Positions 44,218-54,362 of a DNA stretch of 64,000 bases are shown here, piece after piece. Numbering within the stretch: position 1 is the first letter of the stretch; every line of letters begins with the position of its first letter. Below the pieces are notes generated by a model. That model ran no database searches. It was given only the letters and a program-made list of their open reading frames with translations, and was not told the DNA's origin. Source of the stretch: an uncultured Flavihumibacter sp. GTDB taxonomy: Bacteria > Bacteroidota > Bacteroidia > Chitinophagales > Chitinophagaceae. Made by a program: the position numbers and the translations under genes. The stretch is taken from positions 310,001 to 374,000 of the forward strand of contig CABHOY010000038.1 of NCBI GenBank assembly GCA_902168105.1, given 5' to 3'.

Positions 44218-45583
44218 CTTTCCCCTCCTTTTTTTTCTGCAGTTCTGATAGATACTTCTTCCCTCTCTCAGTACCATCTTTAGGTAATCCTTTCGCTTCA
44301 CGCACTTCATCCACGGTCACGGCTGGTGTAATATCAACATCGGTAAGGCCGGAGATATCGATATTGCTTTTTATTGCCAGATCGTATTCATCCATATTCC
44401 ACCCTAACCAATCACCAGCGACTTTAAATATGGTTTTCCAGACGTTATCCATTAGGTCCTGTTGTGCTGGGAGAATTACTGTTTTATTGATGTGCTCCAG
44501 AATCTTTGTGATAAAACCAGAGCCTTTACCCATAGTGCTGGCCGACTGAATGCCAGCGAGAACGGAATCCCACTCGTTGGCCAGGATGATTTTCTGAGTC
44601 CATTTATCGTCAGCCTCCGTATAGCTGCCATCTTTTTGCGTATCAAAGGTGTGTAGATCAGATCCTTCAATACCTTCTTCACTTGCAACAACCATTACGC
44701 GGCCACGCTTACCATCACCAGTGTGCGTTTGAATAGCCTTCTTACCGATACGATCGGCTTCTGTCTGACTAAGGTTGCCTTTCAACGCCAGGAGGGCGCT
44801 AACCACCATATTGTTCTCAAAGTTGTCCAGGTTATACCGCGCGCCTTTATATTCAAGTACCTGAAATATCATGCTGGCAACAGCAGATGGTAGGCCGTAA
44901 TATGAGAACCCAGAAACCGAATTCTTATACCAGATTAGTGTCCGCTCTACGCCTTTCTCGTCCTTGAACCAGTTTTTTCTGTCTGGCTTCCGAGGATTAT
45001 AAAGAGGGAGTTGCTTGGCCTTCTTAATTTCATCTGGTGTCAGGTAGCCTTTCGATCTCAAAAAGAGCTTTGACTGCACTGCATATTCAACTATATCATC
45101 CTTGTTGGGAACACCTAAACGCCACTCTAGGAAGTTGTGGACATAAACAAAGAGATACTTCTTCTTTGCTGAAGTGAATCGTACCAGCTCAATGGGTACA
45201 TTCCCCCATGTAAAAAAGTCTTCAAACTGACGTTCTGTAAGTTTACTGGCCGGCTCATTGTTCATATTCATGGACGACAACCATTCAACTATTTCCGGCG
45301 CCAGGTCTTTTCCATTTATATCATAGAAGCCTGCACCCTTACAGTATCTCTTCTTGGAAGTGACACACCTGTTGTGGGTAGTTGATAAAAGACGAGCTTC
45401 GAGCAGCTGCTGCCCAAAGTCGTCTTTACCTGATAGGAATGGCAAATACTTGGTATGGTTGACGAAGGAGAAAGCCTGACCATTTTCAAAAGGAATAGGG
45501 TTTTTAGCATCAAGACGTACCTCGTTGCTCACTCTGCTGGGTCTCTTGCCGACCGGTTTGTTCTGACGTTTTACTGTGGGCAT
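44204..45583 (-). CDS. Phage portal protein
   Basis: The product has 459 residues, a normal portal length. The protein would form the dodecameric ring at the capsid vertex through which DNA is pumped and to which the tail attaches. Recognisable parts are the wing and stem order: an N-terminal FGQQLLEARLLSTTHNRCV region, YYGLPSAVASMIFQ (a portal-typical stretch near 245), NNMVVSALLALKG, and a helical C-terminus ending in lysine-rich coils. It lies downstream of the capsid gene, whereas portal genes normally precede protease and capsid. No catalytic residues are expected. Confidence 0.75.
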   Translation of the reverse strand: MPTVKRQNKPVGKRPSRVSNEVRLDAKNPIPFENGQAFSFVNHTKYLPFLSGKDDFGQQLLEARLLSTTHNRCVTSKKRYCKGAGFYDINGKDLAPEIVEWLSSMNMNNEPASKLTERQFEDFFTWGNVPIELVRFTSAKKKYLFVYVHNFLEWRLGVPNKDDIVEYAVQSKLFLRSKGYLTPDEIKKAKQLPLYNPRKPDRKNWFKDEKGVERTLIWYKNSVSGFSYYGLPSAVASMIFQVLEYKGARYNLDNFENNMVVSALLALKGNLSQTEADRIGKKAIQTHTGDGKRGRVMVVASEEGIEGSDLHTFDTQKDGSYTEADDKWTQKIILANEWDSVLAGIQSASTMGKGSGFITKILEHINKTVILPAQQDLMDNVWKTIFKVAGDWLGWNMDEYDLAIKSNIDISGLTDVDITPAVTVDEVREAKGLPKDGTERGKKYLSELQKKKEGKDVQD

Positions 45584-45588
45584 GATGA

Positions 45589-45861
45589 TTATTCTTCTTT
45601 GGAGCTGGTTTCATTCTTCGCTTCAGTGATCGCAGTCATAACCGGTAGTAACGGTTGAATTTTCTGATTCTGCAGATCAGCCAATGGCGGGAGCTCTTCA
45701 AAAAGTTGAATAAGAGAAGGATCCTGGCTTTGCTGCGCAATGATTGCCAGATCTAATATATCATTACGTTTTCCTAGTGGAAGTCCACTATTGCCGAATG
45801 CGACTATAGTGGACTCGAATTGCTTTTTAATCTTAACTGACATCTTCCTTTGTTTAGCCAT
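45589..45861 (-). CDS. Small phage protein between capsid cluster and portal
   Basis: The product has 90 residues from the ATG at 45861 (MAKQRKMSVKIKKQF). It has a basic N-terminus followed by a helical acidic part (DILDLAIIAQQSQDPSLIQLFEELPPL). It lies 5 nt before the portal start, so the two are cotranscribed. No family is recognised. Confidence 0.55.
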   Translation of the reverse strand: MAKQRKMSVKIKKQFESTIVAFGNSGLPLGKRNDILDLAIIAQQSQDPSLIQLFEELPPLADLQNQKIQPLLPVMTAITEAKNETSSKEE

Positions 45862-45881
45862 GAGCAATAGTATTACAGGAA

Positions 45882-46451
45882 TTACATGAGTGCTTCGATG
45901 GATGCCCAGGTACCGGAATATTCGCGGAGGTTACGAGAATAATCCCCTTTTAGCACTATGTTACCTGCGTTCGAATCGTCGAAAACCTTCCCAGAGCCGC
46001 CATCAGAACCGTTTTGCTCGACCATAAACAATGGTATAGATGCAGCATTTACGTACTTCTCCCCTGCTATAAAGATCTTACCGCTGTTCAAACGTATGGC
46101 TACCCCGAGACCGCAGCAGCAGCTAGCCGAATCAAGAGCCTGTTGATAATTGGTCAAAGTGTTGCTGTTCTCCGGAAGACGGGTTTTGAATTCGTGCTCA
46201 TATTTCACAGCACACCCGTTTTTTGACTGCTTCCAGGTCCATTCAGCTTCTTTGTATTCGAACTTCACGCCGTAGAACTTTGCACCATCTTCGGCAGTAG
46301 CGCCGGCACGAAGTGCCACTGCGCTATATGGCGAAGTAGGAGTTGTCTGTGTGAAATTGAAATCAGAAGGGTCGAAGATTGCTACATCAGATAGGCCACC
46401 GGTGACCCCGCCGCAAGCCCGGTTATACCCAGATATTGTTACACAAATCAT
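45882..46451 (-). CDS. Phage structural protein candidate with a Cys-Cys-Cys cluster
   Basis: The product has 189 residues, is beta-rich with aromatic strands (GVKFEYKEAEWTWKQ, then KYEHEFKTRL), and has a cluster SCCCGLGVAIRLNSGKIFIAG near residues 110-130. Its place between capsid and portal, its size and its strand pattern could fit a tail-tube or head-completion protein, but I cannot assign it. There is no signal peptide. Confidence 0.55.
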   Translation of the reverse strand: MICVTISGYNRACGGVTGGLSDVAIFDPSDFNFTQTTPTSPYSAVALRAGATAEDGAKFYGVKFEYKEAEWTWKQSKNGCAVKYEHEFKTRLPENSNTLTNYQQALDSASCCCGLGVAIRLNSGKIFIAGEKYVNAASIPLFMVEQNGSDGGSGKVFDDSNAGNIVLKGDYSRNLREYSGTWASIEALM

Positions 46452-46484
46452 AAAATACTATGTTAAAAAGTTTGATAATATTAA

Positions 46485-47507
46485 TTAGGACCAGGAGCTC
46501 AATGCGATCACGATGAACTCTGGAAGAGCGACCTGGGTACCGGCCTTCAGGAACAGACGGTAGTACCACTGCATTTCCTTTTTCTCATACCATACTTCCA
46601 GCGCTGTCTTGCCGTCTTCTCCTTCACCATACTCCTTGTCTGTAGCGAAAACAAAGTTGCCACGAAGAGTAAGGATGGCCGCATGACCGAGAGAGCCTTT
46701 TATCTCGTTGATGATAGGCTTCCAGAGCTTTTCCGTCAGTACCGGAATTCCCTTGAATGAAAGCTCTTCAATGCCATTCGCAAGCAACGTATAGCCTTGT
46801 GCCTGTGTACCGGTACTGATGTAATAGTCTTTTAGCCCGGACGCTAAGTCCTTCGACACGTAGAAGGCCTTCTGATCGTCTGCAAAAGCATCCATTAGGA
46901 CAGACTGCTTGTAAAACAGGGTATTAAATAGATTGTACGCTGCGGTCGCATTGGTGGTATAGTCGGTACCATCTGCTATGGCTGCAGTCTGACCCGCAGG
47001 AATTACCTGGGCAGTGATATACTTTTTAATCCACTTGAAAATACCATCGAAGATATTAGTGGACCATACAGCGTTAATAGGAGACACGCGATCCACATCA
47101 CCGAAATAGGCGTTAGATGCGATATCGACATTCACCGCACCCTGGAAGTATGGCAGGATCTTGTTACCAAACAACGGATCTCTTGCCCGATATTCCTTCA
47201 GACAACCGGTGTAGAACTCATTACGGCAAAATTGTGTAGCGCCATATATCTCTTCAACAGATATCTGCCTGGTAGTGGCACCAACAACTTTTTTATAATT
47301 GATATCACAAGATGCATCGCGGCGCTGCAGAATGTTCTGAACCCGACGGATGTCTATAATAGGTCGTTTGCTGACCACATTATCCATTATAGTGAACTCG
47401 TTCAACGTTCCCTGGAATGGGAACCCTTCAGGCACAATGTCGGCGAACGCCGGTTGGATTACCATTTCGTGAAAAGAGAGCGAGTCGATTTCGTATGTTT
47501 CAAACAT
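46485..47507 (-). CDS. Putative major capsid protein
   Basis: The product has 340 residues. Its place behind the ClpP-like protease and a small protein is that of the capsid gene in tailed phages. Features consistent with the HK97 fold are an N-terminal arm, a helical stretch (GIFKWIKKYITAQV), a mid-part AFYVSKDLASGLKDYY, the FKGIPVLTEKLWKP strand (compare the usual GxPV of P-domains) and a C-terminal beta-region ending LFLKAGTQVALPEFIVIAL. There is no exact motif, so the call rests mainly on context and length. Confidence 0.7.
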   Translation of the reverse strand: MFETYEIDSLSFHEMVIQPAFADIVPEGFPFQGTLNEFTIMDNVVSKRPIIDIRRVQNILQRRDASCDINYKKVVGATTRQISVEEIYGATQFCRNEFYTGCLKEYRARDPLFGNKILPYFQGAVNVDIASNAYFGDVDRVSPINAVWSTNIFDGIFKWIKKYITAQVIPAGQTAAIADGTDYTTNATAAYNLFNTLFYKQSVLMDAFADDQKAFYVSKDLASGLKDYYISTGTQAQGYTLLANGIEELSFKGIPVLTEKLWKPIINEIKGSLGHAAILTLRGNFVFATDKEYGEGEDGKTALEVWYEKKEMQWYYRLFLKAGTQVALPEFIVIALSSWS

Positions 47508-47535
47508 ATTTCAGGTTTTAAAATGGTTGGCGTAA

Positions 47536-47913
47536 TTATTTTTTGTCCCAGTTAGCCAGATCACCGGCAGATTGAACACCAAACGCACTGCCATCAGCGT
47601 GGTAATCCACGTTGGTTATGATGGAGGCTGTTATGTTCAGGCCTTTGGAAGCATTCAAAGTGGACACGTCAATGGTCTTTGCTCCACCGGCACCAGTTAC
47701 CGTTATAGTATCACGCTTCTCACTACCGAAGTTGTCATGCACTTTAATATGCACCTTCTTCAGACCGTCACCGGCTCCATATGTGGACCCATCCTGAACT
47801 ACTACTTCCTTCTCTACCGGATCATAGGTGTATGATACTTTCGGCAGGAAGCTGGTGATACTACAATTGGCTTTACAGTAGCCGGTAAGATTGGAATTGT
47901 CAATTGCTTGCAT
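47536..47913 (-). CDS. Small phage protein, possible capsid decoration protein
   Basis: The product has 125 residues, is beta-rich with glycine and serine-threonine repeats (VVVQDGSTYGAGDGLKKVHI, then TVTGAGGAKTIDVSTLN). It lies between protease and capsid genes, a position often taken by head-decoration proteins. The assignment is by context only. Confidence 0.5.
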   Translation of the reverse strand: MQAIDNSNLTGYCKANCSITSFLPKVSYTYDPVEKEVVVQDGSTYGAGDGLKKVHIKVHDNFGSEKRDTITVTGAGGAKTIDVSTLNASKGLNITASIITNVDYHADGSAFGVQSAGDLANWDKK

Positions 47914-47960
47914 TTATAAAAAGTTTTTAATGATAGGTAATAAACTAACTGAATACAGGC

Positions 47961-49064
47961 TTAACCCTTGCGGTATCCACCTACCGGTTTAACTCCATCT
48001 CCCTGGCCACCATTGCCGGTATTGGTAGGATTTCCTTTATCATCAGCTACTTCCTTCTCCAGATCCTGGTTCTTCTTTTCCAACTCGTTCACCTTATTCT
48101 GAAGAGCTGTGATAGCTTCATTGGAAGCAGTCTGCAATTCATTTTTAGCGGTGTTTAGGGCTGCAGTGACGGCAGTATTAACCATCTGCTCAATCTCCGA
48201 GTCCACGGTTTCCAGGGGCTTCAGCGCTTCAGTAATCTGGTTTACGATGTCTGCCGGCTTGGTATTGTCATCTGTCCTAATGTTCTTAAGACCGTCGAAG
48301 ATGTTCGAGAAGAACTTTTTCATATCGTTGTTTTGATTGATGATGAATTGTTGAATGTTATCCGGAACGCCGACAGTTAATGGAGATTTAACTGCGGAGT
48401 TATAGGCATTTAGCACTTCTTTATTTGCATAGTCCCAATATTCAGCGCTTAACATATTGGTAAAGGAAACCTCATTAGAAACCCGCCTAATAAAGCCTTT
48501 ACTCTTGGCTTCTTCCGCTTGCATCCATGTTTCTGCATCCATCATATTAGAAACCTCATCTTTACCGATGCCTGTGGAATTAGCATAGAAATCGCGAACT
48601 GCATCATTGAATTTGCGGTATACATTAACTTGCTTCTCCATTTCATTGATATCACCGCCTACCCAGCCGGACACGTTATGAATCATAAACCAGCTATTAG
48701 AACTCATTTCAGGCTCATCCCCAGCCATGAGTATGTAGGTTGCTGCACTGGCAATGATTCCACGTCCAAATGTGTTGACTCTCTTCCCCTTTGCTTTTTT
48801 GTCCTGCAGATAGTCGTGCATGGCCATAGCGTCTGATACTTGGCCACCAGGAGAATTAATGAAGATGTTGTATGTATTAGCCCCGGATTTCTCCAGCTGA
48901 TCACGGAAGGACTTAAATGACACGGAGGTTTCATCACCGAACCACAGGCGGTATATTTCTTGTGTACCAGCATCAACTATTTCCCCGTCAATGTAGATAT
49001 CTACAGAATCGGAAGAAGATGAATTTTGGATGCGGAAGTTAAATATCTGGGCGGGCCTCTTCAT
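47961..49064 (-). CDS. ClpP-like prohead maturation protease with C-terminal scaffold-like region
   Basis: The product has 367 residues from the ATG at 49064 (MKRPAQIFNF); the longer frame needs a TTG at 49079. Residues about 20-200 have the ClpP/S14 fold with a full triad: S106 in GIIASAATYI, H129 in WFMIHNVSG and D176 in NMMDAETWMQAEEA. The INSPGGQVSDAMAMHDYL strand-helix (about 70-86) is typical. Residues about 220-340 are helical and coiled-coil (NKVNELEKKNQDLEKEV), suiting a scaffolding function that the protease removes at maturation. It lies upstream of the putative decoration and capsid genes. Confidence 0.88.
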   Translation of the reverse strand: MKRPAQIFNFRIQNSSSSDSVDIYIDGEIVDAGTQEIYRLWFGDETSVSFKSFRDQLEKSGANTYNIFINSPGGQVSDAMAMHDYLQDKKAKGKRVNTFGRGIIASAATYILMAGDEPEMSSNSWFMIHNVSGWVGGDINEMEKQVNVYRKFNDAVRDFYANSTGIGKDEVSNMMDAETWMQAEEAKSKGFIRRVSNEVSFTNMLSAEYWDYANKEVLNAYNSAVKSPLTVGVPDNIQQFIINQNNDMKKFFSNIFDGLKNIRTDDNTKPADIVNQITEALKPLETVDSEIEQMVNTAVTAALNTAKNELQTASNEAITALQNKVNELEKKNQDLEKEVADDKGNPTNTGNGGQGDGVKPVGGYRKG

Positions 49065-49104
49065 TGCACAAAACTGCAATGATTAGCAATCTATACTAAT
49101 AGGG

Positions 49105-49350
49105 CTAAACGTTTCTGTGGGGATTTTTCCCACAGTTTTTTATCTTCTCTTCACACTTGTTACAACCGTAACGGGATTGATCACGGGTTATTCCTAAACG
49201 ATTCTCAATTTCTCCATAACTGGCTTTACCTTGCCGGAGGAGACATATTTTAGCAGCCAAGATAGCTTCGCCTCCAACCAGCAGCGCAAATTGCTCCCAG
49301 TTGGAGACTGCCATTTCTTGCAGCTTTTTATCAAGTTCTGTCATTCTCAT
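49105..49350 (-). CDS. Small phage protein with helix-turn-helix-like region and cysteines
   Basis: The product has 81 residues and overlaps the tape-measure stop by ATGA. The middle (LRQGKASYGEIENRLGITRDQSR) looks like a helix-turn-helix of the sigma-region-4 or small-terminase kind. The C-terminus has C-x-x-C and a further Cys (YGCNKCEEKIKNCGK). It could bind DNA, but no function is assigned. Confidence 0.6.
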   Translation of the reverse strand: MRMTELDKKLQEMAVSNWEQFALLVGGEAILAAKICLLRQGKASYGEIENRLGITRDQSRYGCNKCEEKIKNCGKNPHRNV

Positions 49351-52300
49351 AATACAGATCCGATTTTGGTTTGTTTCACCAGCTTGCTCTGAGCATCAGT
49401 AACAGTTCGGGTATCCTGTACAACTTCAATTCTATCTATACGGTCGCTAACTGCCTGTATACCCTTCGCGGTTTCAATGATTGCTTCCAATGTTTTCTCG
49501 GACTGAACAGAAGAAGAAGAAGATACAACTGGACCATATGCAGCAGGAACAAATACAGGGGGCCTCAAACTCTCTCCTAGTCCTCCTCCGTACTCGTACT
49601 TACTAACTGCGGCGCCAGGCGCAAAACGCACACCACCGCCGATTTCATTCAACGCGGATGCAATCTGTGTATGATTGCCGGATATGGTGTAATTACCTGT
49701 TGCTGCATTACGTGTACGAATAACTGCCAGCTCGTCTACTTCAGCTTCAAATGTCCGGCCCTTATACACGAATGGCGTACCTCCATTAGAATGATCATTA
49801 CCTCCAAACTCTCCTCCTCTGGTTGGTACATCATCTGGAGATCCACCATACGCAAACTGTGTGTTGTTTATCTCTCCAACACGTAAAGCATATCTACCGA
49901 GTGCCAAAGCTGACATGATAGCATATTGAGCAACACCAGCAGCACCGAAAGTTACGCCATTATATACGTTGGCAGCGGCGGCAGCAGCAATATTTGCCAA
50001 CTCAGTTACAAAAGCCAACCTGGCCTCCTTTTTCTTTACATCACGCAGCCTATTGCCCGCTTCTTTTTCAATTTGCTTCTTCTTCTGATCGAATTTCTTT
50101 TCAATCTGCTCTTCCTCCTCCTTGCTTGAAGCGAAAGAAAGCATTCTCTTTTTCTCCAGATCTAACTTATCCAATGCTGCGCTCTTGCTCTCTTCAATAC
50201 GGTTACGCTCTGCATCATAGAAATTATTCATTGCACCCTTTGCAAGATCATAGGCACCTGCTAACCCCGTATAGATAACTCCGGCCATATCATCAGATAC
50301 TTTAAAGAGCGTAGCTATAGCAGCTTTAACTGCATCGGAAAACCCCTTTATCTGACTCTTTTGCGCATCAGTGGTGGATTGGAAGAGCTGCGCCTGCTTT
50401 TCATACAACTCAGTAAGAAACTCGTTGTACTCTTGATCGGTTATCTTTTTATCGTCAAGTAGCTGCTTATACACAGGCAGCATCTTTGTCATTGAATCGA
50501 CCTCACGAGCAAGGACACCGATATTCTCAGTCTGATCTAATTTCTTATTAAGATCCGCCTTCTGAAACGAAGACAGCTTATTATTGGCCAGTATAGCAGC
50601 ACGCTGTTGTGCAATGGAGGCCTTGTACGCAGAAATTTCTTTATCACTCTGCTTCTGCATATCAGAGATATGAGATCTGGATAATGCCAAAAGGTCTTTG
50701 TTCACATCATTGGTAACCTTTGTCATGGCTGTCGCCCGCTCCTCCGCATTCTTTTTGGATATCATAGACAACCTTTTCTCCAGGGTATCCATACCCGTGT
50801 TAAATGCCACTTGTGCAGCGAGGATTGCTTTATCCGCATCCAACTTTGCCTGTGCTTTCTCGCCGTCTGTTGCTATTGGATTATCCTCCACTGCCTTCGC
50901 GGCCTGATCGGCATTCTTGGTAGCAGTTTCCAGCTGGCTTCTCAAGCGGTCCTCTTCCAACTTGAACAACTTCTCGTTGGTATCTCTTTCCTGGGTAATT
51001 CGGTCGGATTTGAGGTCAGCGATTATCTTCCGCTCTTCTGCGTTCGCGCCCTTAAGCTTTGCCAGCTTCTTATCAATAGCATCCTGATTGATACGTAGTA
51101 TTTCCTGCAGATACTTCGATTCCTCCAGGAGACCTTTCGTAAAGAGCAGATTCTGCGCTGATAGCGCATCATCTCGATCAGCGTCTATGTCTTTCATGTC
51201 ATCACGCTGGTTACCGGATAAACGAGATCCCGAGGAAGAGGTTTTATCGGTGCCCAATGCCTTATCAATTTGGGCTTGCAGGTCGTTTTTTTGTTTAACT
51301 AGCTCCTGCACTTTGGGATCACTTGGCACTAGCTTTTCTATCTGATCATCAATGTTCTTAATCAACTGCTTCATTTCACCAATGGCAGCTTCAGACAAGC
51401 CGGCGCGTTGCGCGAGATCCTGTTGCTGTTTAGTCATCCTCGCATTTTCCTTATCATTAATTTCCTGCTGCTTTTTAGCCAGGAAATCAGAGTATTCTAT
51501 GTAAACGTCGGTGGCTTGCGACTCTCGTTCCTTTAACCCTTCTAGCAAAGGTTGAAGCTCCTCATCAGTTGACGAAAAACTTGTTTTGGCTGAATAGATT
51601 CGAAGGCCCCTATCTCTAATGATATCACGTACCATCTTCATATCTTCTTCGCTAAATCCGTTGAAGACCTTGAAAGTTTCATTTCCTTGTATAATCGAAT
51701 CCCGCTCAATACGTTGCCGTATGGTGGCAATATTCAAAACGTCTTTATTTTTTTCTTGAGTCAGCTGACCGGCGGCTTCTGCCTGCGCTTTTAATTTTAT
51801 AGATTCTATAACATCCCGGTAGGCCCGGTCCAACTTGGTCAGGCTTATGATTTGGCTATCCATGACATCCGCGAACCGGTTGTCAATAGCAATCATATCT
51901 TCCAGTGCTTTCTTCCTGGTATCCAACGAGGCGGTATTAGACAATAGGATCCGACGTAGCGCATCCAGGTTAGCGACCTGCTTGCTGATCGAATCGTTGA
52001 TCTTATCGTTTACCTCCGTTAATATTCGCCCCTGCAATGCCTGCTTACGTAACGTTTCAGTCGATCCATTAACCGACGCGGCAAATGCATGGTAAGAAGC
52101 AATGAGAATGCCCAGAATAGTGAGGATAATACCGAAAGGCAACGCACGTAGAGCCAGACTCAATAAACCAGTAGCCGCCGCTGCTCGTGTAGTAATACCA
52201 GTATAGAGGGCAAGCATGGTATTATACGCCCCCATTACTATGGTAGATACTGTAATAGCTGCTGCTTGCGCCTGAGTGGCTAATGTTAACGCAAAGGAAA

Positions 52301-54362
52301 CTACACGGGCTCTTATCAACTCGGTATTGGCCAATCCCCATGTCACCGTCCATGCAGTTAGCAAGGTGATAAACAGCGGAAGATTTGCTAAGAAGAATAG
52401 TACTATGCTACTTAGTACGATGAGTGTAGATTGGAACGCCCTACTTCCCGCTGCATCGCTGAACTTCTTACCGATTTTATCTAATGTTGCTGCCAGGTTC
52501 TCATTCTTTCGCGCAAAAGCATCCTCTATGGCGGTTGTCTCGTTGATGGCCTGTTTCGCCCTATTAATACGATCGCGGAATACGTCAGCTTTTCCGCCCA
52601 GGGTACCTAAAATTGTCGTAACGCGACCCGCCCCCAACTCTGCGTCACCAAGTGCAGCAGCTACTTCCTCCACACCAGAACCAGTTCTGACAAGACTTTC
52701 AGCCACTAATATTAATGCTTCTGCCGGATTCTGATTAAGCAATTCCCGGAATTGTTCAATTGGCATTCGAACTATCTCAGCATATTTAGCGACATCTGTA
52801 GCCAGCTTGGGGATTATCTTTACCAGTGCAGTGGATGACGTCTCTGCGCTCTGCTTAAACTCTTCGAAGCCAGCACCTAAACCAATTACATCAGGGAGAG
52901 TGATTTTGGTAATCTGACGGAGACCGGCCATACGACCAGCGAAATCATTGATATAAGGCACGCTGGCTACAGTCTCATTTGCCAATGTTCGCACGGAGTT
53001 ACCAATTCTCAGTATACGATCACCAGTAATTTGCCTGTCCTCATAAAAGATATTGATCAACTTCGCGAAAGTCTCGGTACCACTTTCAATATCGCCGAAA
53101 TCCTTACCGAAAGCTACCTTCGTCTTATCAATGGCCTCGGTTACTCCGAGTAGGTTTTCCTCGGCAGTACCAGCACGCAGGGAGATATTTGCAATATCTT
53201 CCAGGGTAGTGAGCTTAGTCCTGGTATTAAGATTGCCCAGGCTATCCACCAGGTTATCTACACCACCTACTACCTTGTTTAATTCAATTTCCAGATTGGT
53301 TGTTGAATCAGCCAATTCTTTCGCAGTACTGACACTTTCCTGCATTCCGGATATGATAGCCTGAATCCCGAAATAAGACAAGATCAATTGCCCAACCTGA
53401 GTACGCAGTTCCCTGAATCCGTTCCGAATACTGGCAGTAATCTGGTTACCGATGTCACCAAAGCCACGCAGTTCATGTTGCAGCTGTCCTATCTGCCCCT
53501 CCAACTGGATAGCCTCATTTCGGTTCTCTATCATGCCCCTTTCAATCGCTTCCAGACTTCCCTGGCCAGTAACCTGCAACTGAACCAGCTCCTGCCGTAG
53601 CGACTCGAAATTACCGTTAAGATCTGTTAGGCGCTGCTGGGAACGGGTGATCTGCCCTGATATCAGATCATCTAACCCCATCTTCTTGAAAGCCTGTACA
53701 ATCCCGGAAGTATACTCACCAACAAGGAGGCCATCCTTTGAGAATTGCCGGCGAAAATCCTGTTCGGCTGCTGCGAGCTCTTTAAGCTTCGCTATCGCCT
53801 GGTCATATGTTAGAAGTTCTCCCCTAAAACTAACATCATCCCCTACAGCAGTTCCATTTCTAACTATCTTATGTAATTCTTGGAATTGTTTGGCAATTTC
53901 ACCAACGCTACCTGCTACCCCACTATTTGCCTGCCTTTCCCGCCGTCTCTGGTCGATCTCCTGTTGACGCTGCAGTTGGTCCTGCTTTAGCTGAAGAGAC
54001 GCCTTCTCTCGCTCCGTGCGAAGTTGTTGTTGAGCTAATTTCTCGTCCTCTATACTCTGGCGGCCCTTCTCTCTTTGAGTGATCTCTGCCTGCCGTTGTG
54101 CCTGTTGCGCTTTTGCGTCGTTGATTAACTTCTGACGTTCTACTTTAAGTTCAGCTTCTTTAACCCGAAGTTCAGCCACGGCTTTGGCCGCTTTCTGAAT
54201 TTCTTCGGTTTGACCAGGCATGAACCTCGTATTGCCTATAGCCTTCTTTGCAGCTCTTATTGCATCTAATTCATTACGAATATTCCGCAATTCTGTAAAT
54301 AGGTCATTATAGCCTAAACTGCGTAGCTCATATATTTTCTGGACCTTACCAAAAGTTGTCAT
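49347..54362 (-). CDS. Phage tail tape-measure protein
   Basis: The product has 1671 residues from the ATG at 54362, which overlaps the upstream stop (ATGA); a start 13 codons earlier is less likely. The first 300 residues are coiled coil (QQAQRQAEITQREKGRQSI and so on). Residues about 300-640 are helical with tape-measure-like repeats (QEVAAALGDAELGAGRV type). About 650-790 is a strongly hydrophobic block with several helices (TLIVLSSIVLFFLANLPLF), and then more coiled coil follows, rich in Lys, Glu and Gln. This is the usual layout, and the length sets tail length at about 250 nm. Upstream are tail-tip proteins, downstream the head genes. Confidence 0.9.
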   Translation of the reverse strand: MTTFGKVQKIYELRSLGYNDLFTELRNIRNELDAIRAAKKAIGNTRFMPGQTEEIQKAAKAVAELRVKEAELKVERQKLINDAKAQQAQRQAEITQREKGRQSIEDEKLAQQQLRTEREKASLQLKQDQLQRQQEIDQRRRERQANSGVAGSVGEIAKQFQELHKIVRNGTAVGDDVSFRGELLTYDQAIAKLKELAAAEQDFRRQFSKDGLLVGEYTSGIVQAFKKMGLDDLISGQITRSQQRLTDLNGNFESLRQELVQLQVTGQGSLEAIERGMIENRNEAIQLEGQIGQLQHELRGFGDIGNQITASIRNGFRELRTQVGQLILSYFGIQAIISGMQESVSTAKELADSTTNLEIELNKVVGGVDNLVDSLGNLNTRTKLTTLEDIANISLRAGTAEENLLGVTEAIDKTKVAFGKDFGDIESGTETFAKLINIFYEDRQITGDRILRIGNSVRTLANETVASVPYINDFAGRMAGLRQITKITLPDVIGLGAGFEEFKQSAETSSTALVKIIPKLATDVAKYAEIVRMPIEQFRELLNQNPAEALILVAESLVRTGSGVEEVAAALGDAELGAGRVTTILGTLGGKADVFRDRINRAKQAINETTAIEDAFARKNENLAATLDKIGKKFSDAAGSRAFQSTLIVLSSIVLFFLANLPLFITLLTAWTVTWGLANTELIRARVVSFALTLATQAQAAAITVSTIVMGAYNTMLALYTGITTRAAAATGLLSLALRALPFGIILTILGILIASYHAFAASVNGSTETLRKQALQGRILTEVNDKINDSISKQVANLDALRRILLSNTASLDTRKKALEDMIAIDNRFADVMDSQIISLTKLDRAYRDVIESIKLKAQAEAAGQLTQEKNKDVLNIATIRQRIERDSIIQGNETFKVFNGFSEEDMKMVRDIIRDRGLRIYSAKTSFSSTDEELQPLLEGLKERESQATDVYIEYSDFLAKKQQEINDKENARMTKQQQDLAQRAGLSEAAIGEMKQLIKNIDDQIEKLVPSDPKVQELVKQKNDLQAQIDKALGTDKTSSSGSRLSGNQRDDMKDIDADRDDALSAQNLLFTKGLLEESKYLQEILRINQDAIDKKLAKLKGANAEERKIIADLKSDRITQERDTNEKLFKLEEDRLRSQLETATKNADQAAKAVEDNPIATDGEKAQAKLDADKAILAAQVAFNTGMDTLEKRLSMISKKNAEERATAMTKVTNDVNKDLLALSRSHISDMQKQSDKEISAYKASIAQQRAAILANNKLSSFQKADLNKKLDQTENIGVLAREVDSMTKMLPVYKQLLDDKKITDQEYNEFLTELYEKQAQLFQSTTDAQKSQIKGFSDAVKAAIATLFKVSDDMAGVIYTGLAGAYDLAKGAMNNFYDAERNRIEESKSAALDKLDLEKKRMLSFASSKEEEEQIEKKFDQKKKQIEKEAGNRLRDVKKKEARLAFVTELANIAAAAAANVYNGVTFGAAGVAQYAIMSALALGRYALRVGEINNTQFAYGGSPDDVPTRGGEFGGNDHSNGGTPFVYKGRTFEAEVDELAVIRTRNAATGNYTISGNHTQIASALNEIGGGVRFAPGAAVSKYEYGGGLGESLRPPVFVPAAYGPVVSSSSSVQSEKTLEAIIETAKGIQAVSDRIDRIEVVQDTRTVTDAQSKLVKQTKIGSVL